Positions 51,791 to 63,940 of a stretch of DNA of 64,000 nucleotides are shown here, in pieces. Location of the stretch: NCBI GenBank assembly GCA_036877525.1, contig JAZGTH010000002.1, forward strand, positions 8,230,501 through 8,294,500, written 5' to 3'. Positions within the stretch are counted from its first letter, which is position 1. Every line of letters starts with the position of its first letter. The notes under the pieces are model-generated. The model did no database searches. It was not told the origin of the DNA and saw nothing but the letters and a program-made list of their open reading frames with translations. The translations under genes and the position numbers were made by a program. The stretch is from Chromobotia macracanthus. Taxonomy: Eukaryota > Chordata > Actinopteri > Cypriniformes > Botiidae.

Positions 51791-54700
51791 TTCTGTAAAG
51801 ACTGTCTTATTTACCTGTTATTTTCTCTTTTAACACTAATGTTTTCACATTGACACATAATCCAGCTTTGGAGGTAATGAATTCAGTCTTAACGTGTATT
51901 TAATATTCTGTTTGTGCTGAGATTAATGTGTCAAACATTTGCTCTGTAAATACACCATTTGTTTGAGTGTCGAATCACCTCCTGAAACCTTCATGATTCA
52001 CTGTGTGGGTCAGCTTCACTCAACAGAAACACGGAACATACAACCAAACGTACAACGATTACAGCTGAAAGGAGCCCAGCCACTATACACACACTTAGCA
52101 GCTGTCTGAGTGGAAAAGAGACAATTCTGTGATTCTCATGTTTAAGACCACCACACAGCTGCATGTCTTTAGCGGGGTCATTTCCACACAACAGCACAGG
52201 AATCATCATCATCATCACCATCATCATCATTCATATATGCAACATTCTCTATGAAAGTTGATGATCTTTTTATGACAATGAACACACATATCCCCACTAT
52301 AAAAACATTATGGGCTAATGAACTCAATCACACATGGTTTCAGGGAGCCTCAATGTATCCACTCATGGTTGAATTTCAGCAGGAAACAATGACCCTTTCT
52401 CATGGTGAGACAGATAGCAATGTGTAGAGCACACCATTTACACACTAGTCATAAACACTGTATGTACAACATACATTATACCTCACCATAGATCATCATT
52501 TATAATCTCACAGCTCTGAGCTCAGGGCTGAAATTGGAGTGTTCGGATGCTGTTAAAAGGTTTCAAAGGTCAAACATCTTGCTTGATCACCACCTCCCTT
52601 TTGTGACCTTTCATTAAAGTGGAGAGCTTGACCCAACACCTGTAATCTTTCCACATACTTTCTGCTGGCAACTCTAAACCAACACACAAACCAAAGAACA
52701 GAAAATCACTGCTAAAGCCCTTAAAATCCAGACATCTCTGACCGGATCACTAGATCAACAGAAATTGCAACTGGCCAGGAACCTCTTTTTAAATGACTGT
52801 AAGGGTAACTGTTTAATGTGTTTTTGCTGCACACTGTGTAACAATATCTTCCCTCATTGATGTTCCCATTATATGTTATCAAATGTAATCACTAATGGTG
52901 GAAATCTGTCTTTATGGATGGCTGATGGGATGAAACTGCAGCAATTTGGTCATCACTGAAACTCTAAACCTCACAGAGTACAAAACACTTTGACTACAAA
53001 AAGAGGCAAAACCCAAACAAACAAATGAATATTTATCTACCTATCTGTCTACTCGTTTTAATTGTATAAAATTCTCTGAACCTGCTGTATAATGAAACAG
53101 CACTGCCAGAGTGGCTGCTATTTATTTAATAAAATTTATTTTTAGAGGATATGGGTATGAGGACACAGATGTGCCTGTCATTTAGAAACTGCTCATGCTC
53201 AAAAGATCACTGTGGGTGAAGTAGATAGGGCTAGAAAGACAGACAGACAGAGACAGAGAAAGAACATCTGTACATAACAAGTTGTTGATCACTTCTGGAT
53301 TGTCATTATTGGTAATTTCTAGATTGTCATTATTGGTAGCCCTGCTCACAACAAATTCTTATTGGTCCAAAATCCTGCTTGTCATAACTGAATGTGAAAC
53401 CTACAATATATTCTGTTTTGCACCATTGCATCAATTGCTTATCGCTGGACAATTGTTGTGTCACATCTAATTAAGACACAATGAAAAAATGAAAACTTGA
53501 CCAAAGGTGGCACATCTTTCCATTTAAACCCATACCGCTGTATGCTTAAAACAGCCATTTCCTGCACACCTGCAGCAGTGGCTAGACTGCAGTCATCTCA
53601 CATTGAGTTGTCACAGACATGCGAGCACATCAGTGCATGCATGATAAGTTTGAGAATTTCACATCGCAGAACACCAGCTCAGGTACATTACCAACACAAA
53701 AGTCTCTCTAATGGTACTGGAAGTTAATTTTTACAGTCTTTCGTAGTTTCAAGTCATGCTGTTCTAGGAAAAGTTGCTCCTACCCAACCCCTGACAGCAA
53801 ACATCATGAGAGGAATAGTGTCTTTGAACTCAATGACCCCTTGACACACACACATTCCTTTACCGATCCAGGATGTCCTCAGTCTGATACCCTGCAGCTC
53901 TGGGCGATTATCATCATTCAGCATGACTAATGGATTCAACCTTACTCCTCTTTCTGTCTCTTATCATCTTCTCTCTCATCCTTTGTTCCCTTTAATCAAT
54001 GCTTCTGATCAGTATTGACAGAAGAGGTTCACCAGCAACAGAATAAAAGAAACATAGTGAAGTAAGACAGAAAAAGAGAGAGAGAGTCAGTTATGTGTTG
54101 AGGCACAATGGTGATCTATTCAGCTTTTGAAATGAGGGCGTGAATTTCGAGTGTCATGTTAATTAATGCTTGTGGTAACAACTGAAAGCCCTCATTAGTG
54201 GGAGGGCTTTTTTTACTTCAACATAAGAGTGCAGAATGCAGTCTGTAACATAAAGACACAGAGAGCCACATCTTAACTGGTACAACCATCACTGCAGTGC
54301 TAGATGCTAATAAGGCACCAAACATACAAAATTATATAGCGTGAGCTAATGAAAAAATATTGCAGGTATACACTAAGCCGTGTGGTTGACAAAGCAGCTG
54401 GAGATTTGTGTTTTCCTTTAAAGGTCATTTAGAATATTCTACTTCACCTAAAGGTCAAAACCATCTTATTATGGCAAATAAATAAATAAATCAACAAACA
54501 AACAAACATTCATTCTCTTTTAAATCCCAAAACCCCAGCCTGCTGTTCTTATAGCAGAAGCATGACTGTAAAAGCTCAAAGCAATTTTACAACAGACTCA
54601 GCTATCATACAGTCAAAATCTTTCTCTTACAGTATTAAAAGACAGATAAAATCCTGCCTGGATCTGCCAAGGTTGTTCTGGTGGTGTTCAGGGCCAGATT

Positions 54701-55172
54701 AACAAAAGGACCATGATGCAACTGAATCAGTGCTTGGACCCTTTATGCAACATAAAATCTGATGCTAGAGCACCGCTGCATCAGTTCAGAACACACGACA
54801 CAGGGTTTGCAAGCATTTTGTCTCATATATGCCACTCATATATTCCACTGTGAGCAAAGGTTAATCTGTCTGTCTTTCTCTTTGAATCCTCTCTCTCTCT
54901 CTGCTGTCTGTCTTATCTATTCTCTTCCTTGATTTAAAAAACCCTTAGCCTGCTCTCTTGCCAAAACAAAACACAAAGCACTGAAATCCAATGGCAGGGC
55001 AGCTAAATAAATGTTAGTGGTATAAAAAAGAAAAGTATCAGCAGAAAGATAAAGACTTATGAATAAAAGGGCTAGTTCCCTCAAAAATTAAAATGTAATT
55101 TACTTCCTCTTACGTCATAGCTTTCTTTACTTTCTTGTGCGGAACGCTTTCTAGCAAAGAAGGACATTTCTG

Positions 55173-55322
55173 TGTGTTCCTGTAGCTCAACTGACTCAGC
55201 ATTGAGTTAGTAGTGTAAAGGTTGTGGGTTTGATTCCCAGGTAACACAGGTACTGATACATTGTATACCTTGAATGCACTGTAAGTTGCTTTGGATAAAA
55301 GAAAATGCCTAAATGTAAATGT
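55173..55322 (+). mobile_element. tRNA-derived SINE copy
   Basis: Same organisation as 1958-2097: head TGTTCCTGTAGCTCA, B box GGGTTTGATTCCCAG, tail GTAAGTTGCTTTGGATAAAA and ending AAATGTAAATGT. It is in intron 1, antisense to kcnd3. Confidence 0.85.
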
Positions 55323-55519
55323 GGTTGGATAAAAAGGAGTTTTCTAACAGGATGTCTGAGCTGCTGTTTCCTAAAATAAATCAGATAGGGACTGGGGGCT
55401 GCTGTGTCCATTCACTTTCTATATGCACATCCTGGCTAACATTTCTGTTTGTGATCCATAAAAAGGAAATAAAGAGATACAGGTTTGGAATGACCTGAGG
55501 GTGAGTATGTGACATAATT

Positions 55520-55832
55520 TTCATATTTCTCTAATAAGGGCTCTTAGCTTATCAGCAGTGTTTGAAACGTGCTGAGAATCATGCATCTGTCGGCAGGGCA
55601 GAGGGTCTGCAGTTTACATGCTACCACAATATCACACATAGGTAAAAGAGTCACCTGACACCGGAGCTGCCGGACTGCCGTGCTGTGTTTCACTCTGGCT
55701 GACTGAGATCGAGACCCCAGGTAATGTGCACTTTAGTGTGATTAAATCAGAGAATAAGAGAAGCAGTGAGCTTGTAAAATACACCTCTGCACTGGACAAG
55801 AACAAAGACAGGAACATTTAGAGCCTCAGAAT
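55520..55832 (+). repeat. Local duplication, copy 1
   Basis: Block A (about 55520-55668: CTCTTAGCTTATCAGCAGTG ... GTCACCTGACACCGGAGCTG) and block B (about 55787-55832: GCACTGGACAAGAACAAAGA then CAGGAACATTTAGAGCCTCA) are both repeated at 56010-56218, at high identity but in the order B then A. Confidence 0.9.
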
Positions 55833-55893
55833 GTGAGACACACCTGAACCCATAACTTACTCCCAGAGAAAAATGTTAATGCTCTGAAGTTGG

Positions 55894-55894
55894 C

Positions 55895-55962
<68 letters not shown>

Positions 55963-56009
55963 CACTATATATATATATATATATAGCAATATATATATAT
56001 ATATATATT
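55894..56009. repeat. (CT)n(TA)n microsatellite between the duplicated blocks
   Basis: About 30 bases of CT then about 80 bases of TA, interrupted by TGCACT and AGCAAT. TGCACTATATAT and its counterparts make the TA part self-complementary. Confidence 0.95.
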
Positions 56010-56218
56010 GCACTGGACAATAGACAGGAACAAAGACAGGAACATTTAGAGCCTCAGTGCCTTTTTTTTCAAATTTCTCTGATAAGGGTTCTTAGCTTAT
56101 CGGCAGTGTTTGAAATGTTTTGAGAATCATACATCTGTCGGTAGGCAGAGGGTCTGCAGTTTACATGCTACCACAATGTCACACATAGGTAAAAGAGTCA
56201 CCTGACACCGGAGCTGCA
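56010..56218 (+). repeat. Local duplication, copy 2
   Basis: Block B' (56010-56058) lies directly before block A' (about 56065-56218), with no intervening spacer like that of copy 1. The high identity implies a recent event. A' ends within the shared CCGGAGCTGC, then TATATATTG follows, suggesting a breakpoint in TA repeats. Confidence 0.9.
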
Positions 56219-57978
56219 TATATATTGTAATGTCATTATAAATGTTTGACTCTATAAAATTCATTAAATCTTCTACAATGTAACATTGAATTTTTATTGC
56301 AGATTTGGCAAATCTTAGTTCAGGTTTGTGACATTGTCGGGATCTTTTCAGAAACTCAGGAGAAAAATCAGAGATGCTGGAGTCGTATGCAAAAAGATTC
56401 CATTTATTCTCCATTTAATCTCATTACTGTCTAGGAATAAAAGTTGAACTATTTAAGACAGATATATTATCTGTGATTTTTCGTTCTTAGAGCGGGAACG
56501 ATCATTCAACCATGTGAAAAACTGCTAAGATGTTACAATAAACTTTCTATCTGGTTTAAAATTCAGTGGATGTAAACACACACATGCTCCTTCACAGTCA
56601 GTGAGAACCTGTAATGTCAGTGGGGTTGGAAATGTCATAGTGGTTTACGTTGTTCAGCAGATGTACCAGAGAACATTAGTCACAGTGACACACACTTCTA
56701 CAGCGTGTTTTATTGATGAGTAGAGTCTCTCTCTCAGTGTGGGTCAAGTCTCTGATGCTGGTGGAGACTGGATCTCTGCTGAGAATGTAGTAATGAGTAA
56801 TGAGAGCCACTCTACACTAAAATCCATGTAAAACTAGCCAACAACATTAAGACATTGTGGAAGATATATATAAAGTTATAATTCAACATTCACCCATTTA
56901 GAATCTATTCAAATGTTCTCTAACATCATATGACACATATTCTCTTCAATAATAGACTGAGAACAAATAGATAAATAAGCTTTTGACTATTTGTAGCTGA
57001 ACCTAGATAAAGACAATAATCTGAACTAGTGCAATGCTTCATATCTGGGTAAGTAAACACAGCTGTATTCGTCAAGGACCAGATTATTTGGTAATGCAGC
57101 ATTCATGATGTTCCCCTCAACCATAAATGAAATGATTCATCTCGCTGTTTTGAGGTCACGGAGCTCGCTGGCAGGTGCATCAGCCAATCACCAGTCATGT
57201 AGCCTACTAAACAGGAAATCAAAGACCATTTTGACTGCGTGGCTCCAGTTTCAAAGATGCTGTGACACTGCAGCTACACTATTTGTCGCTTGACACAGTC
57301 TGTTGACACAGTCTGTTGCCTTGTAAGTCACATATAGCTAATTACCACAGTCATACACCACATAAAAACATCAATGTTAATCACCTAAATGAATCCCATA
57401 CTATTTCATGAAACCGATCACGTCAAATGTCTGCCTGTATATCAGCCATGAACACATGTATAAATGGCCTGTGATTTGTGAGAGCAGCAGTGAATGGCAC
57501 TATACAGCTCTGCAGCTGCTGTCCTGTTGTTTCTGTGTGGGAGAGAAACGCTGAAGGAAGTTCCTCCGCCTGCTTCACACATGCTTAAATATTAATTGGT
57601 GTATAATAGGGATGAATAACGCCTAGCCTGGGGCAGTAAGTTAAATGCAAACCTACTGCTGCTTTGGGTGGCGATGACTGCAGTCATCTATGGTCATTAG
57701 GGTTTTGGACTTTTTTGCAATGCAGATGCTACTAGCAGTTAACTTTGAAAAGAATGAAAATCAACGTTTACAAGTCATCAGTCCTCATTTACTTTCGTTT
57801 AACAGAAAAATATGCAAAAGTCATACAGATAAGAATGACATTAGAGTAAGTGATTTTTAAAATATTTTTGGGCAAATTTTTTGGTGAAGTAACTCTCTGA
57901 AATGCATTGGGGGGTGTGACGTGAGTTTAGTGCTAATATTTTGTAAAGAGAAAGTCAATCTCAGAGGAAATGACTCAC
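56219..57978. other. kcnd3 intron 1, 5' end (minus-strand sense)
   Basis: The donor of coding exon 1 (GTGAGT) is at 57978-57973. Beyond it there is no recognised element except a short repeat of 'tgacacagtctgt' at 57291-57317. Confidence 0.75.
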
Positions 57979-59081
57979 CCCAGTGTCGTCATGGTTACAA
58001 TGGTGTACCAGAAGGAGGCTGGAATGCTGGTGAACTTGCTGGACGAGGAGCCTTTCTCAGCGTAGAACATCACAGTGGCAAAGATGATGATGGCCATAGT
58101 GAGGGAGAAGAGGAGGAAGCCAAGCTCGGACGCGCAGCTCTTCAGCGTGTAGCCAAGGATCCGGAGACCCTGGGAGTGCCGGGAGAATTTAAAGATTCGG
58201 AAGACGCGGAACACCCGGAGAGTGACGAAGGCTCCGCTCACGTCCTCGTTGTCGGTCATGACGAGCCCGATGTAGTACGGCAGGATTGCCACCACATCTA
58301 TAATGCTCATTACACTTCTCATGAACCGGTATCTGCTGGGCGCTGCAAACAGGCGCATCAGGTACTCCACAGTAAAGATCATTACACATGCTGTGTCCAT
58401 GCAGAAAAATGCCTCTGTGTACCGTTCCCCACAGGGAATGTCTCTCTGATCTGGCAGAGAACCACATGGAACTGTCTCAACCACGTTGGTGATGACAGAT
58501 ATGGCAATGAAGAAGCCGGTTACGTAGTAGAAAACCAGTGCCATGGTGCTTGTGTGTGGGTTCTCAAAGGCCCTCCACATGGTCTCACGGAATGTCATGT
58601 TAGGGAGTTTGCTGTCTTTGTTGTCCTCAAGGTCGTCCATAAGACGCTCCGTGTTCTCTCTCTTGCGGTCCTTGTACTCCTCGTAGCAGCAGTCACTGAT
58701 GATCTCAGGAATGATACCAAAGAATGCCAGCTCCTCATCGTAGGCGGAGATGCACTCGTAGCGTGGGTAGTGCAGCTTCCCTGTACGGTAAAAGTTGAGA
58801 ATACTTCTGAACACATCTGGATCTCGGTCAAAGAAATACTCCTTAGTCTCTTCATTGAAGAAGAACTCTTTTTCGGAGCTCCCCAGAAGCGTGTCAGGGT
58901 AGCGATCTAGAGTGTTTCGCCAGGTCTGAAAACGTCGGCCACTGACGTTAAGGATAATAAGCTCGTCCTGTCGCTTGTTCTTATTGGATGGTGCAACAGG
59001 CATAGGCAGGTTGGCCACAGGCATCCATCCTATTGCCGCCGCCCGAGCAAAGGGGAGCCAGGCTGCCACTCCAGCAGCCAT
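57979..59081 (-). CDS. kcnd3: kcnd3 coding exon 1: Kv4 potassium channel, N-terminus to pore
   Basis: Residues 1-367 plus two bases of G368, from ATG at 59081 to the donor CTGGG|GTGAGT. The pore-forming subunit of A-type (Ito/ISA) potassium current in the plasma membrane. Visible parts: the Kv4 N-terminal hydrophobic segment bound by KChIPs (MAAGVAAWLPFARAAAIGW); T1 tetramerisation domain (about 39-145) with zinc ligands H104, C110, C131 and C132; S1 about 181-203; S2 about 224-245; S3 about 256-275; S4 with arginines 289, 292, 295, K298 and R301; S5 about 318-340; pore helix and TMTTLG leading into the filter. KNKRQDELI..NVSGRRFQTWR and FFFNEETKEYFF favour Kv4.3 over Kv4.2, while NTLDRYPDTLLGSSEKEFF is also Kv4.1-like. 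The start is fixed by family match; an in-frame TAA lies upstream at 59145-59147. Confidence 0.97.
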
Positions 59082-59155
59082 GGGGACTCCGTCTGGGGTC
59101 AAGTGGACCAGATCAAACACCTTCACAACCAGTGTGACATTAGATTAGACCCCAT
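59082..59155 (-). other. kcnd3 5' UTR in this exon, with upstream ORF
   Basis: A long pyrimidine tract ending TCTCTCTCTATGCAG (to 59156) is a strong acceptor, so the exon carries 74 nt of 5' UTR. It starts with ATG itself, opening a 10-codon upstream ORF (MGSNLMSHWL, 59155-59123) that ends in TGA 41 nt before the channel ATG. A further upstream ATG (59140) is in the same frame. Confidence 0.8.
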
Positions 59156-60280
59156 CTGCATAGAGAGAGAAAAAAGAAAGAGAAACAAGGAAATGAAGAG
59201 ATAGGAAACAGTGAGAGATTTGAAGAGGGGAGAGCAGAAAGGAGAGGGTTCAAATGGGAGTAAGGCAGGGTGTGAGACAGATGTGAAATGGGAGTGAAAA
59301 GATGACAAGAATGAACAGGATGACAGTAGAATAGATGGGCAGAAGTAATGAAAAGCATGAGAAAAATGAAGACAAAGGAGAAATATTGAGGACAGAAGCA
59401 ATAGAACAATTGTTGGAAAAACAAATATGCAAGAAAGCGAGAGGAATAATACAGAGAGTGAAAACAAAAAGATAAATAAGGGACAGTGTACTGTTTCAGG
59501 CAAGGTGAAATCCAGAAATAAATCATGAAACCTCTAGGTTGTTAGAATCATTATTTCTCCACCAAAGCAAACATACAAATGACTCTACAGAGAAACATTA
59601 CTGCAGCTGAATAATTGTCATTAAGAAACATTTTTCAAAGTCATCATTCATAGTCATTTTAATATCATAACTAGACACATATAAAACTCTACTGTATGTT
59701 TTGATATACTGTACTAATATACTTAAACTCTTTTATTTTAAGAAAACTGCATATTAACATGTTTATCTGTTTTGCCAGATTATTTTCCAACAGCAGCAAA
59801 TATCCTTCGAGCATCAGTACACACATCGTGAAAACTCGTTAAGGAAAGCAGATGACCTTGTACATGCGATTTAAAAACTATTTATTCTCAGTTCATGTAA
59901 GAGCGACCCCCAGCCTCTAAAGGTAAAGCACGATTTCTGCTCCAGCCACAGAGTCATTCTGCAGCTGCAGTTTAAAACAGCATTGCGAACCTGTTGATAT
60001 TAACGCTAAACAAAAAACGCTAATATCTACTGATCGCTAAACCATGATGCTAAACAGTTTATTATTATTATTGTACGTAAATCAAGAGTTACATTGTTAA
60101 CTCTTTAACTGCTGCTATCTACAGCTGCACCTAAATATACGGTAAAATAAGATAAATACTATTATCGATAATAAAATAATAATAAATATTTATTATTAAT
60201 ATTATTAGAATATGAATAATAATAATCCAGGCAGCAAACTCACTTTCAACAGTTTAGTTGATTTTTATTTCGTTACTTAC
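59156..60280. other. Predicted kcnd3 5' UTR intron
   Basis: The sequence between the acceptor at 59156 and the strong candidate donor at 60280 (GG|GTAAGT on the minus strand), about 1.1 kb. It is purine-rich near 59160-59500 (plus strand), which is the extended pyrimidine tract of the acceptor on the minus strand. No coding sequence is supported. Confidence 0.5.
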
Positions 60281-60360
60281 CCATGAAAAACGATTAACTT
60301 TTCATCCAGTCGACACATTAATGACATTTTCTCCGATGTCACTTCGAAAGTGCCGAAATC
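60281..60360 (-). other. Candidate non-coding first exon of kcnd3 (3' part)
   Basis: The minus strand shows TTTTTCATGG|GTAAGTAACG, a near-consensus donor 1.1 kb upstream of the coding-exon acceptor and just downstream of the CpG island. The 5' end is unknown. Mammalian KCND3 also has a separate non-coding first exon (recalled). If joined to 59155, an ATG near 60326 opens a 20-codon upstream ORF crossing the junction and ending at 59140. Confidence 0.45.
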
Positions 60361-60519
60361 CGCACATCAGTGTGCAAAACTGACAAGGGAAGAACGCGAG
60401 TGCAAAATGAAACTTAAAATGAAAAATAAAACAACCAGCGTAATTCGTGCAAGCAGGAAAAACAAGTTTAATTTTTCATTTGTGCCCCTCTGTCACATCC
60501 TGCCCTCTGTTTAATGATC

Positions 60520-60850
60520 CATCGGACGGACAGAAATGCCGCACCGAAAGCTCGCGCGCTGAAAGTGACTTCCCGCAGGATGCTCGGCTGATGGATAGAG
60601 GTGGTAGTCTTTTCCCAACCTCTCTCTCTCTCTCTCTCCCTCTCTCTCTCTCTCTCCCTCTCTCTCTCTCCGTCTCTCTTGCTCCTCTCTGCTCTCATCT
60701 ACATACACCAGCACACTCCCTTCCTCCCACCCCGAGGTCTCACCGCTGCCAGGTCTCGCGCTCTGTAGTTTGGCGCTGCGCGCGCGGTGTTCGTGGAACA
60801 GAGAGAGCGCGAGACGCGCTGAGGCGGAATCTGCTCGCTTTTAGGCAGTG
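60520..60850 (-). promoter_or_regulatory. CpG island, probable kcnd3 promoter
   Basis: The richest CpG stretch in the window, for example CTCGCGCGCTG (60562) and GCGCTGCGCGCGCGGTGTTC (60770). It is split by a CT microsatellite (60619-60675), which reads as a GAGA-type purine tract on the minus strand. It lies upstream of the kcnd3 5' end. No TATA box is evident. Direction is inferred from the neighbouring gene; a bidirectional promoter is possible. Confidence 0.6.
60619..60675. repeat. (CT)n microsatellite within the CpG island
   Basis: About 57 bases of CT with CCC interruptions. Confidence 0.95.
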
Positions 60851-61867
60851 GAAACGCTACCAGGAGTTTGATATCTCTGATTTCACCTGTACTTCATAAT
60901 GATCTCACCCTGATTGCTGCTGCTTTGTTACCTGAACCGATTTAGAAATGGGGACACGGTAATTGATTGAAAAGTCAACCGAGAGCGCAGGTTTGTCGGC
61001 ATCCAGCATTTAACGATGACATTCAAAAAGTGTCCTTTATGATATCAAAGTCTCATATTGATTCTTAATGCTATATTTAAGAAAGCCACGAAACAAACTG
61101 TGCCGTTTTTCGCAAATGAAGCAGAAGCAGGCTACATCACATCAGAATGAAACCGCGTATATTTTTAATGGTTCATGTTTGTGTTTTATCTGCTTAAATA
61201 TGTTAGGTGATGCAAGACAGTGCGTAAGTGTGTGTGTGTAATCTGGAAGAAGGGTATTTGGCATTCATATCAGGTTCCTCAGCAGTTTTTCAATAGCAAT
61301 GTTTAGAACTTGACTAAAAGCCAGTCCAACAAATTAATGAACAAACATAAGCTTTATGTACTGCTGTTCTGCAGGCCAAAATCAGGCCACTGGATTTAAT
61401 TTTAGTTCTCTTGATATTGTGTATGTGTGAATTATTTTTATCCCTCTTTTTTCTTCCTGTGATGTCCTTCAAATGTTGCTTAGTGAATGCATCCTTAGCA
61501 GTTATCGGGTTTGGAAATTCTTGATGGATTAAGTGCATTGAGTGTGGAGCAGGTTCTTATATGTGTAACCACAGATTCACTGCTTCAATAAGCAATATAA
61601 AGCCTAATTAACTCTGCTGGGACTGCCAGTTCTCAAAGCAGGCCTGAAGGTTCTGAAGAATACCAATAAACTCAGATCATGGCCCCAGTGTAAAAGCAAA
61701 CCCATACTGCGCACCTTTACAGCTGAGTGCCTTCTCTAATTTCACAGTACAGTACGAAGCTGGATGTAGTTTTGTGTCTTCATGAACAACCCAAAGCTCT
61801 TACTGTAGGTGCCTTCGATGGAAGCTTAACACAAGAAAAAAAACAGCTCAGCTTCCATAAATTCCTC

Positions 61868-62090
61868 ACACTGTAAAAATAACTTTGCTGTCTTAACTTT
61901 TTATGTTTAATCAACTTGGCTTTACAAGTCATTTCAACGTAATAGTTTAAATACTGACGTGTAATTTATAAAAATAAGCAAATTTTCAACTGATTTAATA
62001 AGTTACAGCAACTCAAGACCAGTCAAGATTACAAAAAATAAGTTGCAATGACTTGTGCAGCCACATTGATTTACATTTATTCCTTAATAC
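61868..62090. mobile_element. Possible MITE
   Basis: Starts CACACTGTAAAAATAAC and has repeated 'caacttg', 'acaagtcatt' and 'aataagttgcaatgacttg' words in both orientations, like a common fish MITE. The right terminus is not clear. Confidence 0.35.
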
Positions 62091-62256
62091 TGGAGTAATC
62101 AAACTAAATCCTGAGTGGGATCAAGGTAAGTGGTAAGGGTAAGATGACCAGTCACGTTAACAAAGCAAGCATGAAGCTGGGAGAGATATCTGAAGTCTTT
62201 GTAGTTCTATATCCTTCTCTACTGCAGCTTAATCTGAACAGTCACAAACAGACAGA

Positions 62257-62454
62257 TCAACAATCAGAGCCAGGAAAGAGTTTCGCGTGAAATACCCTGT
62301 CAAACACAACAGGCTGATCAATGGCATCCAACACTGCATTTGAATTTACAAGCTCATGGGCGGAAACACGTCCACTGTCTGTGGTTAGCAGGAAATCATT
62401 AATCACTTTAACTGGAGCCATTTCAGCACTGTGACGAGCAAGTCCAGACTGCAA
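62257..62454 (-). pseudogene. LINE reverse-transcriptase fragment
   Basis: The frame reads MQSGLARHSAEMAPVKVIND, then FLLTTDSGRVSAHELVN, NAVLDAIDQPVVFDRV. This parallels the QSGFR..HSTETAL.KV.NDLLL..D.G...VLVLLDLSAAFDTIDH segment of non-LTR retrotransposon (L2/CR1-type) reverse transcriptases. The LDLSAAFD motif is badly eroded and the rest of the ORF is missing, so it is a dead fragment. The family is recalled by pattern and was not searched. Confidence 0.65.
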
Positions 62455-63855
62455 TAATTCACATAATTACAGACTGTGTAAATGCAGTAATTTAATTTAC
62501 CATTTTAATGTAAACAGTAAATGCAAGGTTAGATGATGGGTACTGCTTGGGTGTAACTGATGTTTTAACTACATCTAATGGTCAGGCTCTTTCTGTGACT
62601 TCTTTTCTTCTCCACAGTCCAGCAGGAGGTTTTAAGAAGTAAGGCAGGCAAACAACTCAGGTGTCCCCTCTACAGAGCTTTAAAACGTGTGGTATTAACC
62701 TTGCCGTGAACATACCAGGGATCTGTCTTGTGTCACCTTTCAGAGCTCTACTGAGAGTGACAGCTCAAAGTACTGAAGAGCAGGTTGTGTTGATGTGCAT
62801 TTTGCTGTGACTCACATCATAAATTTTGAATTTACACCATGGTGGCCAAAAAGAAACACAAATAGCATCTGCCCTGGAGAACAGTGAGAACTGTTCTGAG
62901 TAACTGGAAGCCATTGAAGGAATCGTGTGTGAGTAAATCACGTTTTGCCAAATTTCCCCACAAGGATAGTTAAACCTAAAATCACCTACACTGTGGGCAA
63001 TAAGTACTGGTCCCCAAGAGGGGATTAATTAACATTAAGTAATGTTTTAATAAAAACTTAAAAATGCAGAAAAAAGCCTAAAGGCAATGTATATCATTAC
63101 TTCAGTATGTAAACAACAGAAGGCAATGGAAAGTCCCCACCATGACAGAAAAATAAACGTGTTTCTGTCTGTGGATGTGTTCTTTAAGGAGAAGTGGAAC
63201 AGATATCCATCATACTGGGTAAATCTTCTAAAATGCCATGTCTTTGTTTGAATATATTACTGTAAGAATTTATATGCCAACTTTAATGCAAAAGTCTCTG
63301 AAGTTTAATTGGAAATTTCAATAAAAAACAACATATTTTTTTTATTTCTTATCTCACACCTGCATTACAAGACAAATATATATCACAAGTGAATTTTCTG
63401 CTCATGCATCAGTCCATAATTGCTATAGCTTGTGCACAGCAACACATCTGGTAATATAGACTTATATATCTTACTTAGGAGGACTCCATTACTTTACCCA
63501 AGGCAAAATATTTAGGGTTAAAATAAAAGAAAAATCTTCCATCATTTACCTTTAATTTACTAATATTATAAAATATTATTTTCTGTTCATTATGGATCAC
63601 AAAAGCAATTTTTCTTTTAGAATGTTGAGCTGCTTGTTTCTATTTTAGTAGCATATAAAGTAGTCCCAAGAATGTTCCCCTCCACATCAATGATTTTAAA
63701 CGCTGTTGGCTATGTGTCTTCTGACGATTGCAAAATGGCAAGTTTAATATATCTCTGATTGATTTTTTAAAAGCTGTAATATAGGAGAAATTTTCAGTAA
63801 ACAACTAAAATTTCTCTTCAACCTCCACCTGATTTTTTAATACTATCACAGCCTC

Positions 63856-63940
63856 CCCAGCTAACAGGGAATGTTTGCTAACATTCTCTCAAAGTTATTA
63901 AAAATGTTCTTGCAGTAATGTTAGTAGAATGATTTTTAAT
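63856..63940 (+). mobile_element. Fragment of dispersed 'ccagctaac' element
   Basis: CCCAGCTAACAGGGAATGTT then GCTAACATTCTCTCAAAGTT and AATGTTCTTGCAGTAATGTT. This is the most complete match to the copies at 37122, 39140 and 51729. Confidence 0.6.

Larger units (their letters stand above)
46113..55172. other. kcnd3 intron 1, 5' block (minus-strand sense)
   Basis: Apart from the MITEs, foldback and microsatellites listed separately, this block has a (CAT)n run at 52202-52231, repeated CAGTATAC-type words at 50085-50530 (probably another decayed MITE), and fragments of the 'ccagctaac' type near 49320-49395. No exon is supported. Confidence 0.7.

Noticed and set aside
57921..58910. 329-codon plus-strand open frame
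   Set aside because: It lies antisense to coding exon 1 of kcnd3 and shows no domain. Long antisense frames arise from the codon bias of a conserved exon.
59082..59126. N-terminal extension of the channel (VKVFDL...)
   Set aside because: It would start at GTG. All Kv4 channels begin MAAG, and an in-frame TAA lies at 59145-59147.
60447..60899. 150-codon plus-strand frame across the CpG island
   Set aside because: It is dominated by the translated CT repeat (SLSLPL) and GC-rich promoter sequence, with no splice or family support.
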